Origin: Microstegium vimineum
Taxonomy: Eukaryota; Streptophyta; Magnoliopsida; Poales; Poaceae
Direction of reading: 5' to 3'
Length of the DNA stretch: 64,000 nt
Assembly (NCBI GenBank): GCA_022036555.1
Contig: CM039131.1
Coordinates: 36,048,138 to 36,112,137, forward strand
Shown here: piece by piece, positions 11,667-23,766 of the stretch
Position numbering within the stretch: the first letter of the stretch is position 1
How the letters are laid out: every line of letters begins with the position of its first letter
Notes under the pieces: model-generated
Told to the model about the DNA's origin: nothing
The model's database searches: none
The model's input: only the letters and a program-made list of their open reading frames with translations
Translations under genes and position numbers: made by a program

Positions 11667-12820
11667 CACTACTACATATCTTCACATTACTGCCGGTTCA
11701 AAATCCTCTATCAGTGCCGGAGGATTTTGAACCGACAGTACGTAAAAGGCAGTGATGTACTCATCTAATCATTACCGTTTTTCTAAACCGTCAGTGAGAG
11801 TTAAAAAAAAGAATAGCCTGCTCACCATCGCCAACACCGTCACCGTCATACATTAAAAGATTCGTATAGGAAAAGGAGAGATTCAACACAACCATATATC
11901 GATTCATACATCACAAATTGATTCACATATACATTGCAAAGAATAAGAGTTCAACCACAAATTAGAAGGATTGGGAAGGATTCACACATCACAAATTCAG
12001 TACACCACCGATTACATCACCGATTCAGTCCATCTTCTTGTTGCTCACCTCCGCTGGATCTGGATACAGAACGGAGTGGATCTGTCCACCGATTTAGTCC
12101 AATCCAATCAGCTAGCCTACAAACACACGCATGTATTAGCAGGTAAGCAATCGGAGACTAGAGAACGGAGTGGATCTGTCGTATTCTCCTCACCTCTCTC
12201 TCCTTGTGCTCGCAGCGGCGTAGTGCCGCGTCGGAGTACCGACCTGTCGTCGGTGTGCGCTCGCGGTGCCGGCCGGTCGTGCGTTCGCGGTGGCCTTGTG
12301 CCCGCGCTGGAGTCCCGGGCGTTCACCGATGCGCGCTCGCGGCGGCGGCGTGCACGGGCCGAACTCCCGGACAGTCGCCGGTGCGCGCTCGCGGCGGCGA
12401 CGTGCCTGGGCCGGACTCCCGGCCTTGTGCCCGTGCCGGAGTCTGCCCGGTCGGTCGCCAGTGGGGTGTAGAGTGTCGGGTAGATTTGGAGTGGTTGGGT
12501 GGAGGTCTCAAGTGTGATGAGTAGAAGGAGGAGAGGAATATTTGTGCAGCCAGTTCGAGGGGGTAAACCAGAATGGATAAATTTTTTGGGTTCGGGGCCT
12601 ATAGATCACTGTCGGTTGTGTAAATACAACCGACACTGGTACACATAGGATACTCATCACTGTCGGTTTTTATTTCCAACCGGCAGTGATATAGAGTTTC
12701 ACTGTCGGTTGTTGTCTTCTCCCTATCATTTTTTTATTTGAAAGTCAAAGAATCGAAGTGCCGGTTCTCTCAGTTCCGACACTGATGAGGCCGGCAGTGA
12801 TAATTGAATCTGTAGTAGTG
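11667..12820. mobile_element. Non-autonomous CACTA transposon (1,154 bp)
   Basis: The termini are CACTACTACA (11667-11676) and its complement TGTAGTAGTG (12811-12820). The 3-bp duplication GTA flanks the element at 11664-11666 and 12821-12823. Subterminal regions carry many copies of CACTGTCGGTT, CAGTGCCGG and ACCGACAGT in both orientations, as expected for transposase-binding repeats of En/Spm-type elements. The centre (12150-12480) is very GC-rich and contains a diverged tandem unit of about 60 bp. No transposase is present, so movement would need one in trans. Confidence 0.85.
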
Positions 12821-13292
12821 GTAGTTGTGGGACCAAATCTTCACAACTAGTCTAGATATATTATTATGGTTTATAACTTAACTATGGACTATTACGGTGA
12901 GATCTACTTATATGGACTAGTTGAATCATATATATTATGGTTGCTTTATGCATAACAGAACCCTCTCCCGTGTGGCTCTCTCTCTACCCTACCATGGCGC
13001 CTCTGGCTGAGATGTTCGTCAATAATGATTTATCTTTTATCTTTTGTTGCATGTGGACAAAGATGGCCGTGTACATATATGGATATACCTATGTCTGAAA
13101 AAAATAGTAATTTATGATCGATTTTTTACTATATACGTAAGATAAGTACACTTTTGTGTTTGCTCTAGCTTTGCCCTCACCACACGTGGACGTCACCATG
13201 GAATGAATGATTTTGTCTTCAATTTAGATACATTAGATACAATAATGTTGTAGTAGTATCAAAATCTTTTATAATTTAGAACTAAGAGAGTA

Positions 13293-13554
13293 CTCCCTCT
13301 GTACTAAAAAAAAGTTGTCGTTTAGGACAAGGTTTTAGTCAAACATTGAGAATATAAATCATGAATAACTTTTAAGTTGTTGAGTTTAAAAATATAAAAA
13401 TCATATCAATAGATTTGTTTTCAAAAATATTTTCATAAAAATATAAATATATTATATTTCAATAAATAATTTTAAAAAAATAAGTGGTCAAAGTTACACT
13501 TTTTAGACCGTGTTATTTTTCAAAACGATAAGTTTTTTTTGAGTACGAAGGGAG
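13293..13554. mobile_element. Stowaway-type MITE
   Basis: The ends are CTCCCTCTGTACTAAAAAAAA and its imperfect complement TTTTTTTTGAGTACGAAGGGAG, each bordered by the target dinucleotide TA (13291-13292 and 13555-13556). It is 262 bp long and AT-rich, with no coding capacity. It lies about 500 bp upstream of the helicase pseudogene start. Confidence 0.85.
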
Positions 13555-16500
13555 TATTCTCTAGTTTTTATAAATTTAATTAAATGTAAAATTGTTAACT
13601 CCTCGTCACGGACGTGAGGGAGCAACAAGAAGATCAACAAACAAACTGTTTTCTGAGCCGACGAGGATCAACACTCCTTTTAGGCTTTAGCGCTCAGTCC
13701 CTCGTCAGCAGCCCAGCAGCCTTCTCCACGAAAAGAGACTGACGAGACTCGAAACCCGAGAGCCGAGGCCACGGCCGCGGAACAGTGAGGAAGAGAGAGA
13801 CGAACCGCGCCTCCTCGTTTCTTCCCCGAGAAGCAAAAGTTCACTTCGCATTTAAACCCCACCACTTCCCACTGACTGGTCACCGCTTCGGCTTTCCACT
13901 CATCAGCAGTCGCATTGCCTTCACTTCACTTGAAGCGACTCTTCGAGTTCGACGCCCCCATCGTCCCTTCCCTGCGACTGCGAATGCGGCCTGCTCGTTC
14001 TTGAGCGAGTGGGTGTACAAGTCCGCGAGCGGGATGAGGGAGCACCGCGGCGGCGATATGGCGGAGGAGGAGAGGAGTTTGGGCGACATCGTGCTCTCCT
14101 GGTCGGTGCAGGAGATCATGGACGACGACCTCTTCAAGGGGAAGGTGCTCGATCGATCCTTCGGCTGGCGCGCGCTCTTGGTCTCGATTATTTATTCGAA
14201 CGGCGGCTGCCAACTTGAACGGTTTTGTTTCCGTGTTTTTTACCCCCTTTTGGGCAGTTAATCTACGCGTCATTTTTGTGAGGAGGTCGGTTCGTGGGGT
14301 CATGGTTAGATTAGATGTTTCCTTGGTTTTTGGTTTTTGGTTTTGACGTGCATCTGTTCGACGTTCGCATGTCCTGCTGCTTCTGTTGGCACGACATGTG
14401 TCTGTGGTAGAAGTTGATCACTTGAGCTTGGATGCGAGAAGCGGTGCTTGTTGCGGCGCCTAGAGTTGGGAATGCCATTGGCGTTTCCCAAACTCCATGT
14501 GACATCAATCTGGCCACAGTCTGTTAGGACCCTTAGATGATGCACGCTGGTCATACACTGGGCGTTGGTGGTGTCAAATACAACTGATGAAGTGATGATT
14601 ACAGTATCTCTACTTTCTTTAGCGTCTGATTCTCTCATTATCTGGCCACGAATGATCTGGATTGTACGGATTGAAAAGAACTATATTGAAAAAAAGGATG
14701 ACTAAATTTGGCAATAAATCAGTCAAAGGGCATTCTAACGGGTGTGTACCCAGTTTGATAATGGCAAAGCATGCAGCGAGTCCCTTTTGAGCGAAGCGCA
14801 TGTTTCATAATGGCAAAATCCCTATTTTCTCTAAAATATTTCTTTTTTTTCTTTAACTTTGTTATAAAAGATTATTGATAGTTAATAAAAATTGGAGTAA
14901 GTACCATTCATGGCATTGTCATTTTACCAATTGTTTGTTTATTCAGGTTGTGAAAATCCCATCCAGCTTTAGTTCTCTTGAGTGCTACATGGAATCATTT
15001 GTTGAACCTCTTATTGAAGAAACAAGGTCAGGTTTAAGCTCATGCCTTGAGCTTGTTGCAGAAGCACCATCTTCGAAAATACTTTCCATGGAAGTTGCAG
15101 GGAAAGCAGGGGTGTATTTTATGGATGTGGACTTTTGGGACAATGGTGCTGGTTTTTCTACCGATACCTACACTTCTAGAAATGGTGACATATTTATTTT
15201 ATCTAGCATGAAGCCTGAAGCTGTAGAGGACTTCAACCGCTATGGTTTGACATATTGCTTGGCAATGGTTACTGAAGTTTCTATGGATGATGAATATCAA
15301 AAGGGCTTCAGAGTGAAAGTTTCTAATGATATTGGTTTGGAAGGAGAGCTAAGTAAACTCAGACATGCAATATTTCTTGATAATATAATGACAAACGTAC
15401 GGATATGGAAAACACTTTGCTTTGACTCAAGCATGAATAACAATTTCACAGTAATTAGGTCACTTTTGTCCCCCAGAAATATGGTAATAGAACCTGCATT
15501 CTTACCTTTTAAGTTGACTTAATATTTTGTATATGAGCACATGTGCCTACTTTTCATTCCATGCTACAGGCTGCTACCTACCTAACTCTTTGTTGGTTCC
15601 ATTGTAGGGTGAAAATGTCTGTGCTGTCTGTGTTAAAAAGGATGAGGACTGTTTAACTTCTTTTGCAGAACAACTACTATCAGTTAATCTTAATCAATCA
15701 CAAATGGATGCCATTGAATCTATCATCTCAGCTGTTCGATGTAAACATTTGAACCTCACAAAACTTATATGGGGTCCACCAGGCACTGGAAAGACCAAGA
15801 CTGTTAGTGCTATACTGTGGGCTTTGTCTTGTTTGAAATGCAGAACTCTTACATGTGCTCCCACAAATGTTGCTGTTGTTGGAGTTTGCACCCGGTTTCT
15901 TCAAAATTTGAAGGAATTTAACATGTCCATTGACAAAACCGGTTTACCTCGTTCTCTTGGAGATGTTTTGTTGTTAGGGAACAAGTACAAGATGGACATC
16001 ACTGAGGAGCTCCAGGAAGTTTTCTTGGATTACCGTGCAGATGAGCTTGTTGAGTGCTTTTCAATACCGTCTGAATGGAGGTACATAATTGCTTCAATGA
16101 TATCTTTCTTTGAGGACTGTGGTTCTCAATATGGTATGCTTCTTGAGGATGATGGAAACAGTGATACTGTGTGTGTTTTGGATTTCCTAAAGAAGAAATT
16201 TGACGTGGCAGCAAAAGCTATAAAGAAATGCATGATGAGTTTATGGGTTCACCTTCCAGGAAGATGCTTTTCACACAATAATGCCAGCAATATATCTTTG
16301 CTGTTGGGTTTGCTGGAAAAAATTGATGCCCTCTTATGTGATGGAGATTTTACTGATGAGAGTGTGAAAAGAGGATTTTGTTTTCGATCAACTGAGAACT
16401 CTATTTATGCAGAGCCGATATCTCCAAATGACAAGGAACTAGATGGAGCAAAGTCTCTATGCCTTAAACTGCTGAAAGATCTTCTGAATTCACTTGATCT

Positions 16501-18383
16501 ACCTATTGGTGTAGACAGAAATTGGATTCAGAACTACTGCATGCGTAATGCAACTCTAATTTTCTGTACTTCCTCTAGTTCTTATCGGTTGCATAACGCG
16601 GACATTGCTCCGCTTGATGTGTTGATTGTTGATGAGGCTGCACAAGTGAAGGAATGTGAATTGGTGATCCCGCTACGTTTGCGTTGGTTGAAACATGTTG
16701 TTTTTTGGGGAGATGACTGCCAGCTGAGGCCACTGGTCAAAAGCCAAGTAATGCTCTGCCTTACTCCTATCATTCAGTATATTTTCATTCCTAGGCCAGC
16801 ATTGTATGTTCCATTTATATGACCTCCCTTGCTGAAAGGTTGGCACTAATTTTCAACAAAAGAATATGCCAGCACTGTATTCATCTATTGTCCCTCCCAT
16901 CTGTTTTGATGACCACTACTCTTATCTTTCATTGTTTATATTTAGGTATGCAAGGAAGCTGGATTTGGAATCAGTCTTTTTGAGAGATTGGTTGTACTGA
17001 ATTTTGAAAAGCATTTGCTAAATATACAGTATCGCATGAGCCCTTGTATCAGCATATTTCCAAATGCTAAATTTTATGAGAGGAAGATTTTAGATGGTCC
17101 AAATGTTCATTCTTCTTCCTACAACAAGGATTACACATGCCTTCCTTTTGGTAGCTACACTTTCATAAACATCACAGATGGGAGGGAAGAGAAGGAAGGT
17201 GCAGGAAACAGTTGGCGGAACCTGGTTGAAGTTGCTGTGGTTTTGCATTTGATCCAAACCATCTTTAAATGTATGTCCAAGCTGAAAATCTTTTTATAGC
17301 CCTGATATCTTAACTAACATTCTTGTTATAAGTGAAGCTACTTGGCTAACGTAACATCTTCCAGTACTGGAGAAATTACTTTCTTTGCTGTAGCCTATTT
17401 CTTCGGTTTCTGGTGCAATACATAACCTTCGATTTTCTGTCTCAAATAGTATCAATCAAGTGATTTCCCTCTTCTTTCAGATTGTGAAGCTCAATCTGTT
17501 TGAATTGCTTTCCATTGCATTGACTAACTTTAGTAAAGTTGTATGTCAAGTTTGTGAAAATTATATTTATGTGAGTGGAGTGATGTTAAGTCAATTAGTC
17601 GCTGGTATTTGTACGATCTAGTTAGTTTTCATGAGAATTCTGTCGTTAGGCCTATGTAATGAAATGGTTCATGAGGAAAATTAGTGATCTTATGAGTTCT
17701 GTCTCCCCTGCAGCATGGAAAAAGACAGGCCAAGGGATTAGTATTGGCGTAGTTTCACCATACAGCTCTCAAGTTGCTGCAATCAAAGATAAACTTGGCA
17801 CAAAATACGATACATCTGAGGGCTTTCATGTCAGGGTCAAGTCAATTGATGGTTTCCAAGGAGAAGAGGATGACATAATCATACTATCAACAGTTAGATC
17901 CAATGGGAGGGGAGCTGTTGGATTTCTTGATGACAACCAACGAACAAATGTTGCTCTTACTAGAGCAAGGTGTGCATCTACTCGTTTCACTGTTGTTGAA
18001 AGTACATCAGACAGTGATAACCATAAGGTATGTAATGAATGCTTTATTTGATGTAGGCACTGTCTTTGGATTCTTGGGAACACTACATAAAAGTGGGACA
18101 GTCTGGACAGACCTTGTTGTTGATGCGCAGAGACGTAATTGTATTATCAATGCCACTAATGATACAGCATTGTGCAAACTGATTGTGCATGTAAAGCATG
18201 AACTTGATGAACTCGACGATCTACTTAGTTCTCACTCAGCTGTTTTCAGTAATACCAGATGGAAGGTAATATGGCAGTCATGTTTGATTGCTTTTGACTT
18301 CGATTCTATGTCATACATTGTTGGAAATTATTTGCTAATATTGTGTTTGATCTGATTGCTTATTTTAATATACATATAGTTTA

Positions 18384-18600
18384 CTTCCTTCAATTCTTTT
18401 TATAAGGCGCACTGACACATGTATGTAAAGATTCAAACCTCGTAATCTTGAACCTACAGTTAGTCTGAAATGTAATTTTGTTATGCAAGTTATACATTTG
18501 GATTCGTATTTGAAAGTGCTATCTATAAGAGAAATATGGATCAAAGTTTAACTTTTGATACGCCAAGTCAACCACGCAATATAATTTGAAATGGAGGGAG
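18384..18600. mobile_element. Stowaway-type MITE (217 bp)
   Basis: The ends are CTTCCTTCAATTCTTTTTATA and TATAATTTGAAATGGAGGGAG, imperfect complements of each other, with TA on both sides (18382-18383 and 18601-18602). It sits in an intron of the helicase pseudogene. Confidence 0.75.
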
Positions 18601-18867
18601 TAGCTTCTCAGTATTTCTTGATGTTTGTATATTTATTTTATCTCTTTCGCATGGGTAGTCATAATAATTGAACACATGCTTTAGACCATCGATAAATTAT
18701 TATTATCGAACATTTTGACACGGAGTTCTGTTGAAGGGACATCATATGTTATGCAACCACTTGAACAAAGTTCTCTCAGTTTCTGCCATTCAGTTTGAAC
18801 TCAGCTGATTTGTTTGATCTTGTGGTGTTGGACTTAAATTCATATGTGAAATGCAAACCACAGCTAT

Positions 18868-18967
18868 GTTTTTTTATAAGGGAAAATTTTATTAATTTTA
18901 AGTTCATTACATCGAGTTGATACAAGGATCTTGAAACACTCCCGGCCTCTGCATGATGCAAACAGCC
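18868..18967 (-). mobile_element. 3' tail of a LINE, antisense
   Basis: Read on the minus strand it runs GGCTGTTTGCATCATGCAGA through TTGTATCAACTCGATGTAAT and ends in AATAAAATTTTCCCTTATAA then poly-A. This is the usual 3' end of grass L1-like elements. Only about 100 bp remains. Confidence 0.65.
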
Positions 18968-19061
18968 TTGCAAAGTTTTACATTGGCTTAATTGGACCTT
19001 GATATGGTTTTTCTACTTTTGAATCATGTATTAGTGTTTTGTGATAAAATTGTGTCTTGTA

Positions 19062-19322
19062 CTCCATCCATACCTTGAGCCGTTTTGGACACCAACTTGT
19101 GTCTGTAAACCTGTTGGGTTTTTAATAAATTTCCATTAGAGGCTCTGAAAATTTTTATTGAAATATAGTATATGTATATTTTTATGAGTATTTTTCAAGA
19201 CCAATCTATTGATATGATTTTCACATTTCCAAACTCAACAACTTAAATTATTCATGATTTATATTCCCAATGTTTGACTCAAACCTTGTCCAAAATGACC
19301 TGTTTTATGGGTATGGAGGGAG
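19062..19322. mobile_element. Stowaway-type MITE (261 bp)
   Basis: The ends CTCCATCCATACC and GGGTATGGAGGGAG are near-perfect complements and are bordered by TA (19060-19061 and 19323-19324). It is AT-rich inside. It lies in the same intron as the element at 18384-18600, with which it shares the end motif. Confidence 0.85.
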
Positions 19323-19597
19323 TAGGTTTTATGTTGTTGTTACTGCATAGTAATTGGTTTGTGCTTAATATTTACTTGGCCATCTTTGCTAATTTATATT
19401 GTGATGCATAAATCAAATGGTTCCCTCATCTAAACTATGTTAGGATTATCTGATTCTTTTTCATATATAAAATAATAAGTTAATACTCGCTCCTTATCAC
19501 TCTGTTTGTCCATGCCTTCAGGGTAATATGTTCAGCAATGTTTATCTATTGAGAATGTAATTATCGAAATATTCCAAGCCCTTGTTAAATGCTTTGG

Positions 19598-19808
19598 AAG
19601 AAAACAGGTGGTTGTACTGAGTTATTTAATAGGGATATGGATGTCCATTATACATTTTTTTCATGTAACTAGTACTTAATTGGATAAACATAACAAACTT
19701 TTGAAGAAAACAAGTGGTTGCACTGTGTTATTTAATAGTGGTATGGATGGCCATTTCACATTGTTTTTCTTGTAACTAGTACTTAATTGGACAAACATAG
19801 CAAAAATG
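19598..19808. repeat. Tandem duplication, two 106-bp units
   Basis: AAGAAAACAGGTGGTTG...TAACTAGTACTTAATTGGA recurs 106 bases later as AAGAAAACAAGTGGTTG...TAACTAGTACTTAATTGGA. The units differ at roughly one base in ten, so the duplication is old. It is intronic. Confidence 0.8.
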
Positions 19809-22800
19809 AGGGAGTATAATATATTCAGTTTGAACCGCTTTTTTTGTCCTTTTTCTGATACCCTCTCTGTTTTTTTTTTTGTATTGAACAACTCGACAGG
19901 TCGTTTTGAGTGATAACTTTAGAAAGTCTTTCACAAAACTAAAATCTCCGCAGCTAAGAAGGGAGGTACTCCAAAAGCTTGTCAAACTTGGTGGTTGGCG
20001 GACGACAATAAATAATTTTAACGTCACTGATGCTTTCCAGCTTGCAAAAGCATACAGGATCAGGGACTTGTATCTTGTTTGGAGTACTGATCTTGAGAAA
20101 AACGAAAGATACTTCCAGATAATAAGAATATGGGACCTTTTGTCTCACCAACAAGTTGCTAGAACTATTCAACATCTCGAAAATCTCCTTTCCATGTACA
20201 CAGATGATTACCTTGACCACTGCAGAAGAGTGAAGTCCGAGGGGTATGCTTGTTTCCTGTCTTTTTATTATCTTTTTTTATTTTGTTTTAGTTTGATTCT
20301 TTATGAACAGTGGAACTCAAATTCCTAAAAAAAAGACTCAACAAGTGCGAGAGATAGCCCCCAGATTTCGCAAGCCTTCGAAACTGGACTAGTGACAGGG
20401 GTTTCTTGATCGCTGGACTTCAACGGTCTAACAAATGTAACTCAGGAGAAGTTGGCACTTGAATTCCTCAAAACAAAGCTATTAATACAATTGGCTGAGA
20501 TTGTTTAACTATACAATCGAATTAGTGCTATTTGGATTTGTTATTTTGTTATTTGGAATATTTTTGCTGCATGGTTACGATATCTAGCCACAAGGGCAAG
20601 AAAAATTATTGCAGTGCCCCTTTGCTTGTGTGCACTAGGTTTTCTCCCCAAGACAATTTTGTTTTTTCCATGTTAAATCGCTTCTGTAGATAATTATGTT
20701 TGTTTTCCATTGCATCTTTCTGTTCCTCAATGTTTTGTTGCTTTGTTCTTTGTTTATTCTAACATTACAACATGTGGGTTTTATTCTTATTTGTTGCTTA
20801 CTTTTTTATGTGGTTGACAGGAAACTGGAAGTTCCAATAATTTGGGATGCTGGACATGATATTGTTCGGTATAAGAAGGATTGCAGGGTCGATGATCAGG
20901 AAGATCATGATCATGTGGACACTTCATCTGCTCTGGAGAATACCAAAGTTAGTGAAAGCTTCTTGCTGATGAAATTTTACTCTTTATCATCTGGTGTGGC
21001 AAAACATTTGCTGACAGCTACTGATGGGACTGAAATTGAGATCCCCTTTGAACTAACTGATGAAGAGGAGGCGATAATTCGATTCCCACTCACTAGTTTT
21101 ATTCTTGGGAGGCCAGGCTCTGGGAAAACCACTGTTTTGACGATGAAACTGTATCAAATTGAGCAACAGTCCTTGATTGCATCTCAAGGTATAGAGTTAA
21201 GTGAAGTTGATTCATCTGTGGCTGAACACAAAAATAGTCTGCCAATGAAGGACACAAGCAAAGGAGAGAGCTTTGTAAAACAAGTCCTTATCACTGTGAG
21301 CTCAAAACTTTGTTCTGCTATAAAAAATCAGGTTCACAGACTTAAAAGGTAATGATGTCTCGATTGGAGTTTTTCATGCTGCCAATGACTAGTACTCTTG
21401 TCCCTTTGATTTTCATGATGTAGTTTTTTTCCCTTTTGTTTATTTCTTAATTATGCTGTCCCTTTGATTTTTTTCTTCTCATTTTATAACCTTTTATAGA
21501 TTTGCATCTGGCGATGTTTCTGAGCAACCTAGCATTCTTCACATGCATGATGTCACTGATGACCTTGAAGAGTTTACAGATTTACCTGATAATTTTAGTG
21601 ATCTACCACATGAGCACTATCCGCGCTTACTATAACATTCCGAAAATTCTTGATGATGCTTGATGGAACATTGCATACTTCATTTTTTGATACGTTTTTT
21701 GGAGAATTGAAGCTTAGCATTGAAAGAGGTCATTCCAAAACTCGAGCTATGCAGGCTTTTATTGAATCGAAAGAAGTTACCTTTGAGAAGTTTGCTGCTT
21801 TCTATTGGCCCCATTTCAACGCAGAACTAACGAAGAAACTCGATGCATCCACTGTATTTACTGAAATAATTTCTCACATAAAAGGTGGATACCAAGCTAA
21901 AATGCCTTGCAATGGCAGGCTCGAAAGGCTAGATTATGTGATGCTCTCTGATAGAAGATTTTCGTCCCTGAACAGTAAAATGTGAGAGAAGATCTATGAT
22001 GTTTTCCTTGATTATGAGAGTAGGAAGTGCACTGCAAGAGAATTTGATCTATCAGATTTTGTCAATAGTCTTCACAGCAGTCTAATTTCGGAGGGTTACA
22101 ATGGGGATTTTGTAGATTACATTTACATAGACGAGGTGCAGGATCTTACCATGTACAAATAGCACTTCTTAAGTATGTCTGCAGGAACTTCAATGAAGGC
22201 TTTGTTTTTGCTGGTGACACGGCACAAACTATAGCAAGGGGTGTTGACTTCAGGTTTGAAGATATCCGCTCACCGTTTTATACCTCATTCCTCTCAGAAA
22301 CTGAAGGATGCAACCAAGGAACTAAACATGGAAATAAAGTTAATCTCACTGATATGTTCCAACTTAGTCAGAATTTTCGCACACATTGTGGCGTTCTTCG
22401 TATGGCTCAGAGTATAATGAGTCTTTTGTACTACCTTTTCCCATCATGTGTTGACAAACTTAATCCTGAAACTGGGCTTGTATATGGTGAAGCTCCTGTT
22501 CTCCTCGAGTCTGATAACGATGAGAATGCAATTATGACTATTTTTGGAGAAACTAGAAGTGAACATGGTAAGCAGCGTGGATTTGGTGCTGAGCAGGTCA
22601 TATTGGTCTGTGATGATGATATGAAGAGACAAGTCGTTAATGTTGTTGGTCAACAAGCTCTTGTCTTGACTATTGTTGAATGTAAGGGCCTTGAGTTCCA
22701 GGTATTAGTCTCCAAAGTTCGTTCATAATGCTATATATTTTCATTTTAAACTTTTTTTTTAAGTTTTAACTTTGCGGATACTTTTCCCGTATAAAATATA

Positions 22801-23766
22801 TTATGTAGGACGTGCTGCTGTACAACTTTTTCAGTTCATCACCATTGCGGAACATTGTATGATTACATGAAAAGCAGAGATGTGGCATCATCTGAAGTGA
22901 TAGCTCATCCGGGTTTTGACAGAAACAAGCATTATCTTTTGTGTTCAGAACTGAAGCAGCTCTATGTTGCAATCACACGAACTAGGCAAAGACTCTGGAT
23001 ATGTGAAAATGCCGATGATTACTGCCGGCCGATGTTCGACTATTGAAAAAAGTTATGCATTGTGGAGGTTAGGCTACTTGATTCTCCACTGATTCAAGCA
23101 ATGCAGACAGGGAGCAGTGTTGATGATTGGAAGCTACGGGGTACCAAGGTTAGCTAGTGACTTACTTTTTTGACATCTTGATACTATTTTTCTAGATTAA
23201 AGAATATACGTTTTGATGTTACTGCACTTCTCTTTAACAATTATAAGTCCATGTAACAAGTTCATTTTGTTTAATTTATAGTTATTTAATGAGGGACAAT
23301 TTGAGATGGCTACAATGTGCTTTGAAAAGGCTGGTGATGCGCATAGAGAGAAGTGGGCAAGAGCTGCTGGACTTCTTGCAACCGCTGACCGTGTCATCTC
23401 CACAAATTTGGACTTGGATCAAGCCTCCTTGCAAAAAGCATCAGAGATTTATGACTCTATTGGCATGTATGAGAAAGCTGCCACTTGTTACATCAAACTA
23501 GGTGACTACAAAAGAGCAGGTGTGATCACTATCCATAATTTTCTAGTTGTTCATCAACATGATTGGGTCTCAGCTATTAATTACTATTCACTATCCATAT
23601 TTTTCTATATAACAGCAACCTCATTTTATAAATCATCATTAACCTGAACCTAGTGTGTTACTGGAACAAGGCTATGTGGATCAAACTGTGGAGAGGCCAG
23701 AAATATTGTTCCATGATAGTAATGTTGGAAGATGCTCATTGGTCAGGAACTTTAAACTGGCTCTGT

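Larger units (their letters stand above)
18266..19899. other. Transposon-loaded intron of the helicase pseudogene
   Basis: This 1.6-kb intron carries two Stowaway elements, a LINE tail and a 106-bp tandem duplication, each listed separately. Apart from these it is AT-rich and without coding signals. Confidence 0.75.
14058..23519 (+). pseudogene. Broken double-helicase gene: SEN1-like half plus UvrD-like (TRANK1-like) half
   Basis: Eleven exons can be joined: 14058-14144, 14947-15483, 15608-16747, 16946-17270, 17714-17969, 18057-18265, 19900-20243, 20821-21348, 21500-22701, 22809-23148 and 23282-23519. The first half is a SEN1/UPF1-like superfamily-1 helicase: Walker A GPPGTGKT (about 15772), Walker B VDEAAQ (about 16629), then QYRMSP, SPYSSQ, SIDGFQGEE and NVALTRAR. 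The second half is a UvrD-like helicase: GRPGSGKTT (about 21108), IDEVQD (about 22125), AGDTAQTIARG, QNFRTH and YVAITRTRQRLW, followed by TPR-like helices. Plants have such long fused proteins of unknown role. Lesions: frameshift near 18082 (stop at 18088), extra CG at 21624-21625, CGA-to-TGA stop at 21983, frameshift near 22154 (stop at 22160), frameshift near 22855, and TGG-to-TGA stop at 23044. The 3' end is lost where a retroelement begins at 23767. The ATG at 14034 is an alternative start. Confidence 0.85.

Noticed and set aside
12204..12524. Several overlapping Arg/Ala-rich frames
   Set aside because: They arise from GC-rich tandem units inside the CACTA element.
23650..23766. Next exon of the helicase gene after 23519
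   Set aside because: The frames here do not continue the TPR-like sequence and no acceptor site gives a plausible protein.
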